Source: CAZCQP01 sp964500895 (GTDB lineage: Bacteria > Bacillota > Clostridia > Lachnospirales > JAISER01). Taken from it: DNA of 64,000 nt. The DNA lies in assembly GCA_964500895.1 (NCBI GenBank), contig CAZCQP010000007.1, forward strand, positions 9,534 through 73,533, given 5' to 3'. The notes beneath the pieces are model-generated. The model saw nothing but the letters and a program-made list of their open reading frames with translations, was not told the origin of the DNA and made no database searches. Position numbers and translations under genes: made by a program. This document shows positions 26,211 to 34,682 of the stretch, piece by piece; within the stretch, counting starts at the first letter, position 1, and each line of letters opens with the position of its first letter.

Positions 26211-26552
26211 CTAAAACATGCCGGGCAAGCCCATGCCGCCGGTAAATTTGCCCATTTCCGCATTGGTCATGTCGTCCACTTGGCGAATGGCTTCATTCAC
26301 AGCGGTTAAAATTAAATCTTGCAGCATTTCAACATCGTCCGGGTCTACCACGTCTGGGGAAAGAGTGATGGACTGCACTTCTTTTTTGCCGTTAATCACT
26401 AAATTTACCGCACCGCCGCCGCTGGATACCTCCAACGTTTGTTCTGCCAGCCGTGCTTGGGCTTCTTCTATATTTTTCTGCATCTTTTGCGCCTGTTTCA
26501 TAAGGGCGTTCATGTTCATGCCACCGGGCATTCCGCTAAAGCCTTTTGCCAT
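26211..26552 (-). CDS. ebfC: YbaB/EbfC nucleoid-associated protein
   Basis: Small DNA-binding protein that forms tweezer-like dimers on DNA. 113 residues. Opening MAKGF plus a Gly/Met-rich stretch, the long amphipathic helix NALMKQAQKMQKNIEEAQ, and a beta region with VNLVINGKKEVQSITL. The ATG at 26552 is chosen for AAAGGAG at 9 bases; longer in-frame readings have no site. It lies between dnaX and recR as in most Bacillota. Confidence 0.95.
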   Translation of the reverse strand: MAKGFSGMPGGMNMNALMKQAQKMQKNIEEAQARLAEQTLEVSSGGGAVNLVINGKKEVQSITLSPDVVDPDDVEMLQDLILTAVNEAIRQVDDMTNAEMGKFTGGMGLPGMF

Positions 26553-26565
26553 TTTTACCGCTCCT

Positions 26566-28182
26566 TTATTCTTCAAATATAATATGGTCACCTAATAATT
26601 CTGTGTACATGGTTTGCCCTTCCATGGGGGTGTTCTCCGTGGCCTGGGGGCTATTGCTCTGCCCTTTCACCGATACAGACAACTGGAAGTCTGCCTGGGT
26701 GGCCGCTTGAATTTTTTCTTTTATAATGTCTGCCCGCTCTTCCACCAGTTTGGCCTGTGCTTTGTCTGCCACAGCAATGGAAAGCACATGGCCTTTCACA
26801 GCCACGTCTGCCGCTTTTAAAATGCCTTTGAGCAAAACAGGAAAGCTTTGGCACATCTTTGGCCAGCGTGCCAGTAAATCTGCTGTTCCTGGGGAAGATA
26901 AGTTTGCTTCCGGGATGGCTACGTCAGCTTCCTCTACTTGCGGCAAACTTGCTGCTGTTTTTGGCGGCAGGGTAGGGGGCGCTTGGGAAACAGTAGCCTG
27001 TGCTTGTGTAATGGGCACACCCTTTGCCATATCCGTTTCCAGCTTTTGAATGCGGGCAAGCAATCCTTCCCGGCTGTTGTCTCCTGCTTCTGCCGGGTTG
27101 CACAGCTTGATGCACAAAACTTCCAGCATCAGTCGGCCGTTAGAAGTATACTTCATGTCCGCCTGCAACTGGGCAAAGGCTTCAATGGCCCACAGCAGCC
27201 AGTCTTGCCCCACACGGTTGGCTTGGACTGTTAATTGGTTTATGGTTTCTTGGGAAAAAGCCAGCGCCGTGGAAGAAAGCTTCACGTGCAGGGTCATAAG
27301 CAAGTTCCGCAGATGCGCCACCAAGTCCGACACAAACTGGTGCATGTCCCGGCCTTTGAGCATCACCTCGTTAATGTGCAGCATACAGGCGGTGCTGTCA
27401 AAGGCAGACAAAGCGTCCACCATGTCAAACAAGCTTTGGTCGTCTACCGCACCCACCATGTCCAGCACTTTTTCCAGGGTGATAGGCTCTTTGTGGTAAA
27501 ATGCCATGCTTTGGTCTAAAAGGCTTAGGGCATCCCGCATGGCCCCATCGGAAAGGTTGGCCACATATTGCAGCGCTTCTTTGTCAACAGTAACCCCTTC
27601 CTTGGTCATGTAGGCTTCCATCACTTCCACCATGTCTGTGGCACTGATGCGCCGAAAATCAAACCGCTGCACCCGGGAAAGCACCGTGGGGGGGATTTTC
27701 TGCGGCTCGGTGGTGGCCAGTATAAACACCACATAAGGGGGTGGTTCCTCCAGCGTTTTCAACAACGCATTAAAAGCCCCCCCGGAAAGCATGTGTACCT
27801 CGTCTATAATGTATATGCGGTATTTGCCCTCTGTAGGCGCATAACGCACTTCCTCACGGATTTCCCGAATATTGTCCACCCCGTTGTTGCTGGCGGCGTC
27901 AATTTCCACCACTCCCGTACACCGGGAAAGCAAAATGCTTTCACACATTTCGCAGCTGTTGCAGGGTTCACCTTCCAGCGTGACATGGGGGCAATTTAAC
28001 GCCCTTGCAAATATTTTAGCCGTAGAGGTTTTGCCTGTGCCCCGGGTACCACAAAAAAGGTAGGCATGGGAAATACGCCCGCTTAACAGCTGGTTGGTTA
28101 GGGTGGTAACAATGTGCGGTTGGCCGATGACATCTTTAAAAGTTTGGGGCCGCAGTTTTCGGTACAGGGCCTGGTAAGACAT
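26566..28182 (-). CDS. dnaX: DNA polymerase III subunit gamma/tau
   Basis: Clamp-loader ATPase. 538 residues. AAA+ core: FCGTRGTGKTSTAKIFARAL (Walker A), the zinc cluster CNSCEMC, IIDEVHMLS (Walker B), LATTEPQKIPPTVLSRVQRF (sensor 1 and SRC finger). Collar and tau-like C-terminal regions follow, with a Pro/Ala-rich linker at ~385-425. The ATG at 28182 is preferred over the GTG at 28194, which overlaps the GAGGAG site. No obvious slippery heptamer for a separate gamma product was noticed. It is 20 bases after the cupin gene. Confidence 0.97.
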   Translation of the reverse strand: MSYQALYRKLRPQTFKDVIGQPHIVTTLTNQLLSGRISHAYLFCGTRGTGKTSTAKIFARALNCPHVTLEGEPCNSCEMCESILLSRCTGVVEIDAASNNGVDNIREIREEVRYAPTEGKYRIYIIDEVHMLSGGAFNALLKTLEEPPPYVVFILATTEPQKIPPTVLSRVQRFDFRRISATDMVEVMEAYMTKEGVTVDKEALQYVANLSDGAMRDALSLLDQSMAFYHKEPITLEKVLDMVGAVDDQSLFDMVDALSAFDSTACMLHINEVMLKGRDMHQFVSDLVAHLRNLLMTLHVKLSSTALAFSQETINQLTVQANRVGQDWLLWAIEAFAQLQADMKYTSNGRLMLEVLCIKLCNPAEAGDNSREGLLARIQKLETDMAKGVPITQAQATVSQAPPTLPPKTAASLPQVEEADVAIPEANLSSPGTADLLARWPKMCQSFPVLLKGILKAADVAVKGHVLSIAVADKAQAKLVEERADIIKEKIQAATQADFQLSVSVKGQSNSPQATENTPMEGQTMYTELLGDHIIFEE

Positions 28183-28202
28183 GTTGCGGTTCACTCCTCA
28201 AA

Positions 28203-28550
28203 CTATTTGGTTAAGATGACAGCAATAAACACCAAAGGTTCGTTCCCGGTGTTTGCAATGGAATGAACACCGCCGTCGTTGGTAAGCAAAATTTCCCCGG
28301 CGGAAATTTGTTTTTGTTCCCCATCATCTTCCACGGTGGCTGTGCCGGATAAAATGTAAAACACTTCCGCTTCCCCAAGGTGCTGGTGAACCCCAATGGA
28401 AGCCCCGGGCTGCATGGTCATTCTGGCAAAAAGCCGCAGGTTGTCGGAAAGTTCCTCTGCTTTTAATATTTGCATCACTTCAACACTGCCGTCCCCGCCA
28501 CGCATATTTTGGCGCAGTTCCGTAGCCATTTCTTCAGCTTTTCTAATCAT
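28203..28550 (-). CDS. Small cupin-domain protein
   Basis: 115-residue single-domain cupin. Cupin motif 1 is GASIGVHQHLGEAEVFYILSG with metal-binding His-x-His and Glu; motif 2 (GGVHSIANTGNEPL) gives the last His. Such proteins bind a metal and a small ligand, or act as sugar-phosphate or auxiliary enzymes; no more can be said. AGGAGG is 6 bases before the ATG. Its start overlaps the tagO stop by 8 bases. Confidence 0.88.
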   Translation of the reverse strand: MIRKAEEMATELRQNMRGGDGSVEVMQILKAEELSDNLRLFARMTMQPGASIGVHQHLGEAEVFYILSGTATVEDDGEQKQISAGEILLTNDGGVHSIANTGNEPLVFIAVILTK

Positions 28551-29619
28551 GGTAAGCCTCCTTTTTTTCTTGGGTATCCCGTGCAAGCATACGTTTGCGG
28601 TATGCATAAATCATCATAAGCAGTACGCTAATAAAAATTAAAGTAACGGAAAGCACCCGCAAGTCTTCCCAGGCAATGCTTAAAGCAATGCTCACGGCTA
28701 AAATGCCGCTTAATAAGCTTAGAGAATATAAAATAAGTACGGTGCGGGAAGGGGAGTGCCCAGCATCTATCAGCCGGTGGTGCAAATGCCCCCGGTCTGC
28801 CTCCATAATGGGTTTGCCAGAAATAAGCCTGCGCAGCATAGCAAACAAGGTGTCAAAGATGGGCAGCGCAAACACAAAGCAAGCAATGACCACAGACAGA
28901 AGGGCGTAGCTTTTAAACACCCCAATAATGGAAGATACAGACAACACAAACCCTAAAAATAAAGAGCCAGTGTCCCCCATAATCACTTCCGCCGGGCTGA
29001 AATTCCGGGGCAAAAAGCCCAAGCAGCTCCCCGCCAGCGTGGCAGAAAGCACCACAGCGGTTGGAGTGCCGGAAAGCACGCACAAGGCGGTTAAGCATAG
29101 GGCGCCAATGCTGGAAACCCCGGCAGCCAAGCCGTCCACACCATCTATCAGGTTCACCGCATTGGTCATGCCAATAATCCAAACAAGGGTGATGGGTGCG
29201 GCAAAAGCACTGATGTTGGCGGCAAAAGGCCAGTTCACAATGCTGATGCGTGTGCCTGTAAAAACCACCACCAGGGCAGCAACAATTTGAAAGGCCAGCT
29301 TTGTTTTGGCCTTTAAACCAAAAACGTCATCCAGTATGCCAACGCATACAATGATTAAAGCGCCTAAAGCAAAGCCCAAAAACTGCACCGTTTGCAGGGC
29401 CGGCGTAAAGGGCAGCAAAATAATCATGGTTATCATAAACCCCAGCACGATGGCGATGCCGCCCAAACGAGGCATGGGCACGTTATGCATCCCCCGTTTT
29501 TTGGGGTAGTCTATGGCGCCCAGTTTTAATGCCAGGCTTTTGGCGAAAGGGGTGGCCAGCAGGGATATGCCAAAGGCACTGGCAAAAGCTGCAATGTATA
29601 ATAACCAATTGTGATTCAT
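28543..29619 (-). CDS. tagO: Undecaprenyl-phosphate GlcNAc-1-phosphate transferase
   Basis: Starts wall-polymer synthesis by moving a HexNAc-1-phosphate from UDP-sugar to undecaprenyl phosphate. 358 residues, ~10 membrane helices. Family motifs: MHNVPMPRLGGIAIV, GILDDVFGLK (catalytic Asp pair), NAVNLIDGVDGLAAG, IMGDTGSLFLGF, and ADRGHLHHRLID near the C-terminus, which marks the WecA/TagO branch over MraY. With TagA, LCP and a TarI-like enzyme in the window it suggests teichoic-type polymers. Confidence 0.93.
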   Translation of the reverse strand: MNHNWLLYIAAFASAFGISLLATPFAKSLALKLGAIDYPKKRGMHNVPMPRLGGIAIVLGFMITMIILLPFTPALQTVQFLGFALGALIIVCVGILDDVFGLKAKTKLAFQIVAALVVVFTGTRISIVNWPFAANISAFAAPITLVWIIGMTNAVNLIDGVDGLAAGVSSIGALCLTALCVLSGTPTAVVLSATLAGSCLGFLPRNFSPAEVIMGDTGSLFLGFVLSVSSIIGVFKSYALLSVVIACFVFALPIFDTLFAMLRRLISGKPIMEADRGHLHHRLIDAGHSPSRTVLILYSLSLLSGILAVSIALSIAWEDLRVLSVTLIFISVLLMMIYAYRKRMLARDTQEKKEAYHD

Positions 29620-29659
29620 GGGTTTCTCTCCTTGGGCGGCAATTCAACAATTTACCGAA

Positions 29660-30286
29660 TTATTTTGTGCCGAAAAGTCGGTCACCGGCGTCGCCCAGGC
29701 CGGGAACGATGTAGCCGTGGTCATTTAAACGTTCATCCAGTGCAGAGGTGTAAATGTCTACATCGGGATGTTCTTGCAGCACCTTTTCAACCCCTTCTGG
29801 TGCGCTTAACAAGCACAGCAGGGTGATGCGGGAAACCCCTTGCTCTTTTAAGTAGGTGAGGGCCATAGAAGCGGTGCCCCCTGTAGCCAACATAGGGTCA
29901 ATGACGTAGGTGTCTCTTTGGGCACAGTCCACCGGCAGCTTGGCGTAGTAGGTAACAGGCTGCAACGTTTCAGGGTCTCTGTACATGCCTAAATGGCCCA
30001 CTTTGGTGGTGGGCATTAAGTTGAGCATACCGTTTACCATGCCAATGCCTGCCCGTAGAATGGGCACCACAGCAAATTTAGCATCTGCGGTTTTGCAAAT
30101 GGCTTTGCAAATGGGGGTTTCTACTTCAATGTCCACTAAGGGTACATTGCGGGTGGCTTCATAGTACAATAAAGTGGCCACTTCTTCCACCAATTCTCTA
30201 AACTCTTTGTAGCCCGTATGAATGCTGCGCATTTTAGTAATTTTGGATTGAACCAGCGGGTGGTCTATAATGTGTAATTTTCCCAT
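29660..30286 (-). CDS. upp: Uracil phosphoribosyltransferase
   Basis: Makes UMP from uracil and PRPP (salvage). 208 residues, canonical. PRPP-binding loop VIDPMLATGGTASMA, the MRSIHTGYKEFRELVEE N-terminal segment, VPILRAGIGMV, and the uracil-binding YIVPGLGDAGDRLFGTK C-terminus. AGGGGAA precedes the ATG. It starts two bases after the phosphatase-isomerase gene; the order with sua5 and rpiB resembles the ywlC-upp region of Bacillus. Confidence 0.97.
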   Translation of the reverse strand: MGKLHIIDHPLVQSKITKMRSIHTGYKEFRELVEEVATLLYYEATRNVPLVDIEVETPICKAICKTADAKFAVVPILRAGIGMVNGMLNLMPTTKVGHLGMYRDPETLQPVTYYAKLPVDCAQRDTYVIDPMLATGGTASMALTYLKEQGVSRITLLCLLSAPEGVEKVLQEHPDVDIYTSALDERLNDHGYIVPGLGDAGDRLFGTK

Positions 30287-30288
30287 GT

Positions 30289-31167
30289 TTATTCCCCTTC
30301 GTTTTCTTCGATCAGTGCGATGCGGCGCTCATGCCGTTCATCTTGTGAAAATGGTGTTTCTAAAAAAGCGTCTACAATCTCTAAAGCCAGCCCAGGGCCG
30401 GTAACCCGCCCACCAAGGGCCAAAATGTTGGCGTCGTTATGTTCTCTGGTGGCTTTTGCAGAAAAAACATCGTGGCACAAGGCACAGCGAATGCCTTTAA
30501 ACCGGTTGGCGGCAATGGAAATGCCAATGCCGGTGCCGCAAAGCAATATACCGGCAGTACAGGTGCCATCCAGCACAACTTTGGCAACTTTTCGTGCATA
30601 AATGGGGTAATCAGCAGATTCGCCTTCCATTACCCCAAAATCTTTAAAAGGAATGCCTTTTTTATTTAAATGAGCCACAACTTCTTGTTTTAAAGCGTAG
30701 CCGCCGTGGTCACAGCCAATGGCCAGCATGGTCATCCTATCCTTTATTTTCAGTATGGTTTCGTGCAATTGTTGGGCGCAGGCTTCGTAGGTTGCTAAGT
30801 CCTGGCCGAAAGGGTCGGCCACATCACCTGTTTCCCCTGCATATGCAAGCAGTGTATGCAGCTTGTCCCGGCAGTGGGGGGCCATTCTGGCAATTAAAAC
30901 CTTGTGGCTTTCACCCATGGTTAAAATCAAGTCTGCCCAGTCAAGGATGGCACCGTCCACTGGGGTGGATCTATGGTTGGATAAATCCAGCCCCCGGTTT
31001 TCCATGGCATTTTGTGCATGGCGGCTGGCAGGGGAAGATGGCCCTGCCATTACACCGGCAGAGCGTACTTTAACCTTTACCCCCCACTGCTTAAAAATGG
31101 CTTCGGCTAACACCTGTGCCATAGGGCTGCGGCAGGTGTTGCCTGTGCAAACAAATAATATGTTCAT
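30289..31167 (-). CDS. Fusion of protein arginine phosphatase (YwlE-like) and ribose-5-phosphate isomerase B
   Basis: 292 residues made of two normally separate proteins. Residues 1-~144 are a low-molecular-weight phosphatase: VCTGNTCRSPMA (P-loop) and VADPFGQDLATYE (general acid Asp). The Thr in CTGNT matches the residue tied to arginine-phosphate preference in YwlE. Residues ~146-292 are RpiB (AIGCDHGGYALK; GILLCGTGIGISIAANR with catalytic Cys; ALCHDVFSAKATREHND). At the junction the bases AAAGGATAGG (minus strand, 30736-30745) form a ribosome-binding-like site just before two in-frame ATGs (30735, 30729), so RpiB may also be made separately. Confidence 0.92.
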   Translation of the reverse strand: MNILFVCTGNTCRSPMAQVLAEAIFKQWGVKVKVRSAGVMAGPSSPASRHAQNAMENRGLDLSNHRSTPVDGAILDWADLILTMGESHKVLIARMAPHCRDKLHTLLAYAGETGDVADPFGQDLATYEACAQQLHETILKIKDRMTMLAIGCDHGGYALKQEVVAHLNKKGIPFKDFGVMEGESADYPIYARKVAKVVLDGTCTAGILLCGTGIGISIAANRFKGIRCALCHDVFSAKATREHNDANILALGGRVTGPGLALEIVDAFLETPFSQDERHERRIALIEENEGE

Positions 31168-32249
31168 GGCTTTGCCTCTTTTTCTTCCGGCAACCGATTT
31201 GGCAACTGATCTGGCAAATGGATGATACGCCCCCCGGCAGCTTTTAAAAGCCGGTTCATAATGGCCAGCCCAATGCCTGTGGTTTCAAAGCCTTCCGCAA
31301 AGATGCGGTCTACGCCGTGGAGGTCGCAGGTACGCAAGGCATCAAACAACCCGGCGGCAATGGTTTCCGGCCGGTTTCTGTCTCCCAAGCAGTGGACAAA
31401 GCAAGCAGAACCGTACTGGTTCATGGTTTGGGCGGTAGCCAGTATGCCGGTTTGACCCGGCTGTGCGTTGGCCTGTTCTTGAATGTAAGCTGCCACACCT
31501 TTCGCTGGGCCACACACTACGGTAACTGGGGCCACGGGGGCATAGTGGGTGTATTTCATGCCCGGCGCTTTCGGTGCGCCGTGGGTTTCTTTTACTACTA
31601 ACCCATGGCCTTGCACGGTGCCGATGACTGCTTCAAGCATTTCCGGGGTCACACCCCCTGGCCGCAGAATGCAGGGAGGTGTGACGGTCATGTCAATAAC
31701 GGTGGACTCCAGCCCTACGGCACAGGGCCCCCCGTCAATAAGCATATCAATCTTGCCTGTCAAATCTTCTGCAACATGGGTTGCCTTTGTAGGGCTGGGC
31801 CTGCCGGAGGTGTTCGCGCTGGGGGCAGCAATGGGCCGCCCAGCGGCTTTAATAAGCCCGACTGCCACCGGGTGGGCAGGAAACCGAACCGCCACGGTGG
31901 GCAACCCACAGGTGATTTCCTGGGGAATAATTGCCGATTTCCTAAAAATCATGGTTAGTGGCCCTGGCCAAAAGGCTTCGGCCAACTGTAGTGCCAAAGG
32001 CGGAATTTCGGCAACCAGGGGGTGCAATTCTTCCAAAGAAGCAATGTGTACAATTAAAGGGTTATCCCCAGGGCGGCCTTTGGCTTTAAAAATGCCGGAT
32101 AGCGCTTCTCCGTCCAAGGCATTCGCCCCCAGACCGTACACAGTTTCCGTAGGAAAAGCCACCAGCCCCCCTTTTCGGATGATGGCGGCGGCTTCAGAAA
32201 GTACCGCTTCATCCTGCGGGCCGGTGTAGCGTTTGATGGTTGTGTTCAC
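31164..32249 (-). CDS. tsaC: L-threonylcarbamoyladenylate synthase
   Basis: Makes threonylcarbamoyl-AMP for the t6A37 tRNA modification. ~361 residues, the long Sua5/YwlC form: a YrdC-type catalytic domain (VAFPTETVYGLGANAL; KGRPGDNPLIVHI; AAPSANTSGRPSPT) plus a C-terminal Sua5 domain after ~residue 210 (YTHYAPVAPVTVV). The GTG at 32249 gives a 4-base overlap with the SEC-C gene; an ATG at 32270 is also in frame. It overlaps the phosphatase start by 4 bases, as ywlC precedes ywlE-type genes in Bacillus. Confidence 0.94.
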   Translation of the reverse strand: MNTTIKRYTGPQDEAVLSEAAAIIRKGGLVAFPTETVYGLGANALDGEALSGIFKAKGRPGDNPLIVHIASLEELHPLVAEIPPLALQLAEAFWPGPLTMIFRKSAIIPQEITCGLPTVAVRFPAHPVAVGLIKAAGRPIAAPSANTSGRPSPTKATHVAEDLTGKIDMLIDGGPCAVGLESTVIDMTVTPPCILRPGGVTPEMLEAVIGTVQGHGLVVKETHGAPKAPGMKYTHYAPVAPVTVVCGPAKGVAAYIQEQANAQPGQTGILATAQTMNQYGSACFVHCLGDRNRPETIAAGLFDALRTCDLHGVDRIFAEGFETTGIGLAIMNRLLKAAGGRIIHLPDQLPNRLPEEKEAKP

Positions 32250-32749
32250 GCAGAAACAGCCCCGCAGCATTTTTTATATTTTTTGCCGCTGCCGCAAGGG
32301 CAAGGATCGTTTCTGGAAGGGGTTTTCTCCTTCACAATGGTGCCGGAAATTTTTTGTTGGTGGTACAGTTCTTTCTGGCGCTCGGGTGTGAAAACACCGT
32401 CCCATTCCGGCAGGGTGTACAAATGGCTGGCTTTATATTCCACCATTTTTTTATACAGGCGTTCAAAGTCAATATCCAAAACAACTTCTTGTTCTTCAGC
32501 TAACTCTTCAATATTCACAGGGGTTTCCAGTGCATCATTAATGCCGTCAATAAAACCACAAATAAAGGCCGGGGGCATGTTGTACCGTTCCCCTAAAGTA
32601 ATGGGGGTGCCTTTCAACTGGGTTTGCTTATTGCCGATAATGTCTTCATAAATGGCTTGTTCTTGGGGCATGTAATCGTCCCACAGTTTTTTAACGGTTT
32701 GCCCTTCCTTTGTATAGGCTTGAACCATCCAGCTTTCGTATAGTGTCAT
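32246..32749 (-). CDS. SEC-C zinc-motif protein
   Basis: 167 residues. The C-terminal 20 residues hold a textbook SEC-C motif (RNDPCPCGSGKKYKKCCG), a zinc-binding module also found at the end of SecA that binds SecB or ribosomes. The preceding ~140 residues are acidic and helical, resembling UPF0149-like proteins, and have no catalytic signature I recognise. Function unknown; a role near ribosomes is only suggested by the motif. It lies 33 bases after the UspA-like gene. Confidence 0.82.
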   Translation of the reverse strand: MTLYESWMVQAYTKEGQTVKKLWDDYMPQEQAIYEDIIGNKQTQLKGTPITLGERYNMPPAFICGFIDGINDALETPVNIEELAEEQEVVLDIDFERLYKKMVEYKASHLYTLPEWDGVFTPERQKELYHQQKISGTIVKEKTPSRNDPCPCGSGKKYKKCCGAVSA

Positions 32750-32782
32750 TGATGAATATCCTCCTTGGTTTTTTAAAACTTT

Positions 32783-33181
32783 TTATGCTTCCCTTGTTAG
32801 CTCTGCAATGTGCAAGTACGGCATTTCGGCTGTTAGCTTGGCTTTCACGTCTATGGGTTTAATGGCGGTGTCTTTGGGGGGTTCGCCCAGCAACACGTTG
32901 GTAATGCCTTCACTTTTTATAAATGCTATAATGGTTTCCACCACATCTTCGCCGCATAAACCATGGACAATGCCGTTAAGTTCGGAGCCGTAATCGAACA
33001 AATGCTGCAACAGTGCGGTGGAGTCTGAATTAACCAGAATGCTGTCTCCTTTTTCAACATGCAGAATATGCAGTTCCGCACCAATGGTTGTGGCAATTTC
33101 ATGGCCCTTCTGAATGAGCCGGACGCTGTTGGATTGGGGGGTTATACAAACCAAAACTTTCTTGGTACCCTTCAAAATCAT
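32783..33181 (-). CDS. UspA-like nucleotide-binding fold protein
   Basis: ~132 residues with an alpha/beta pattern of the universal stress protein class, closest in style to the Usp segment of KdpD: KKVLVCITPQSNSVRLIQKG, then AELHILHVEKGDSI, and SEGITNVLLGEPP. The usual ATP-binding G-2x-G-9x-G-S/T loop is not intact, so it may not bind ATP. The ATG at 33181 follows AAGGAG very closely; a TTG four codons earlier is an alternative. It is 16 bases after the LCP gene. Role unknown. Confidence 0.7.
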   Translation of the reverse strand: MILKGTKKVLVCITPQSNSVRLIQKGHEIATTIGAELHILHVEKGDSILVNSDSTALLQHLFDYGSELNGIVHGLCGEDVVETIIAFIKSEGITNVLLGEPPKDTAIKPIDVKAKLTAEMPYLHIAELTREA

Positions 33182-33197
33182 CTCTCCTTGCAATCAA

Positions 33198-34472
33198 CTA
33201 ATTTTCCAGCGTTCCCAATATAATAACAATGTCGTAGTCATTTGTAAATGATGGATTTACTTCAATTTTGCTGTCTACGAAATAATCGGTCAAATCCTGG
33301 CCTTGGCCTTCGGCATTTACAATGATACGGGTAGACACTTGTTTTTGGCCATTATAGTCCCCCACATGTTCAACCGTAAAGCCATCGGCGTTCAACCGGT
33401 CTTTGGTTTTGCCTGCAAGCCCGGCGGTGGTTCCTCCGTTTAGCACGGATATGGACTTGCCCATGGACGTGTTGTCCACCGGGGCCGGTGGGAAGCCTTC
33501 CTCAAAAACATATTGGATAATGGCCTGTGTTTCGTCTTCTACCAGTAATTGGTAGTCCTTGCCGTATCGTTTAGTGGTGGTGGTAGGTAAGGTGAAGGTA
33601 ACGATATTTTCCACCGAAATATTTTTAGCATATTTTAAGTATTTGGGCACATCGGTTATGTTAAAGTCGGTTCTCATATACTTCAAGCTGGCACTGATTA
33701 ATGAAGGCATTTTTTGCCACAAGCTGTCTGATGCCAATATTTGCCCAGCCATGGCCTTCATGAATTGCTGCTGCACTTCCACCCGCTGTAAATCTCCCCG
33801 CACATAACTTCTGTAACGGATGAGTTGTTCCGCCTGGTCACCGTCCAGCAGTTGTTCCCCCGGTTGTAGGTTAATTAGCAGGTTTTGAATAGGGTCTTTG
33901 TAGTACATGCGCTCCGGTACGTTAAACGTAACGCCCCCAAGGGCATCCACCACATAGCGCAACCCTTCCAAGTTAATTTCGGCATAAAAATCAAGGTTTA
34001 TACCTAGCAGCTCTTCAATTTGTTTCTGTACAAATTCAATGCCGTTTTCTTTGCCGGCATGGTGATGCACTTCGTTCAGCTTCATCACCCCGTCATCCGG
34101 CGCATAGTCATTGTAGGACTTCACAATGTTTAAACGGTCTTCAGGCATGGTGACCATGGTGTCCCGAGGGACAGACACAAGGGCAATACGCCCTTCCTTT
34201 GGCAAAAAGCAGCCCACGATGATGGTATCTGTCCGGGTGCCGTCGCCGTCCGTGCCCAAGATTAAAAAGTTGACCTTTTCAGGGGCCGTGTCAAAAATAC
34301 TGGGCAAAATGCCGTTGTCCTTTATTTCTTCAAGACCCGTAGAAACCCCTTGGTCGAATTTGCCAGTAAAGGCCATGTAAGCAAAAAAGATACCAGTGCC
34401 CAAAACCCCAAATACCAGGGTGGAAATAGCCAGTGTTCTTAAAAAAATAAAAACTGCTCCTCTATTTTTCAT
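33198..34472 (-). CDS. LytR-CpsA-Psr family glycopolymer ligase
   Basis: Extracellular enzymes of this family attach teichoic acids or capsules to peptidoglycan. ~424 residues: membrane helix at ~8-30; LCP domain ~70-240 with ILGTDGDGTRTDTIIVG, SVPRDTMV and RYRSYVRGDLQRVEVQQQF (conserved Asp/Arg residues that bind the polyprenyl phosphate); C-terminal LytR_C domain from ~335 (ISVLNGGTTAGLAGKTKDRL). The ATG at 34472 has GGAGG at 11 bases. First gene of the 12-gene operon that includes tagO. Confidence 0.93.
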   Translation of the reverse strand: MKNRGAVFIFLRTLAISTLVFGVLGTGIFFAYMAFTGKFDQGVSTGLEEIKDNGILPSIFDTAPEKVNFLILGTDGDGTRTDTIIVGCFLPKEGRIALVSVPRDTMVTMPEDRLNIVKSYNDYAPDDGVMKLNEVHHHAGKENGIEFVQKQIEELLGINLDFYAEINLEGLRYVVDALGGVTFNVPERMYYKDPIQNLLINLQPGEQLLDGDQAEQLIRYRSYVRGDLQRVEVQQQFMKAMAGQILASDSLWQKMPSLISASLKYMRTDFNITDVPKYLKYAKNISVENIVTFTLPTTTTKRYGKDYQLLVEDETQAIIQYVFEEGFPPAPVDNTSMGKSISVLNGGTTAGLAGKTKDRLNADGFTVEHVGDYNGQKQVSTRIIVNAEGQGQDLTDYFVDSKIEVNPSFTNDYDIVIILGTLEN

Positions 34473-34521
34473 ATGTAACGCAGCCTCCATAAATGACACA
34501 ATAAAAAGTGCTTTTAAAAAC

Positions 34522-34550
34522 AGTATATCATATTTCGGCACACATGTTAA
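34522..34550 (-). promoter_or_regulatory. Promoter of the LCP-to-leuS operon
   Basis: Minus-strand TTAACA (34545-34550), 17-base spacer, TATACT (34522-34527). It is the only clear minus-strand promoter before the 12 closely spaced genes. Confidence 0.75.
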
Positions 34551-34601
34551 TACACTAGCGCAAAATTTTGCGTAAGATGTCGTTATAGCAAAGTAACGGC
34601 A

Positions 34602-34630
34602 TTGACGGGCAGGGTTGTACGGGGTATACT
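34602..34630 (+). promoter_or_regulatory. Promoter of psuK-psuG
   Basis: TTGACG (34602-34607), 17-base spacer, TATACT (34625-34630). Divergent from the LCP operon promoter; the two -35 boxes are about 50 bases apart. Confidence 0.8.
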
Positions 34631-34682
34631 AAGCAGATAAACTTGGAGTAATTAAACTGGAGTAAAAGGACGGCTCACAATC

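Noticed and set aside
26566..28182. Programmed frameshift in dnaX
   Set aside because: No A-rich slippery heptamer followed by a stem was noticed in the linker region.
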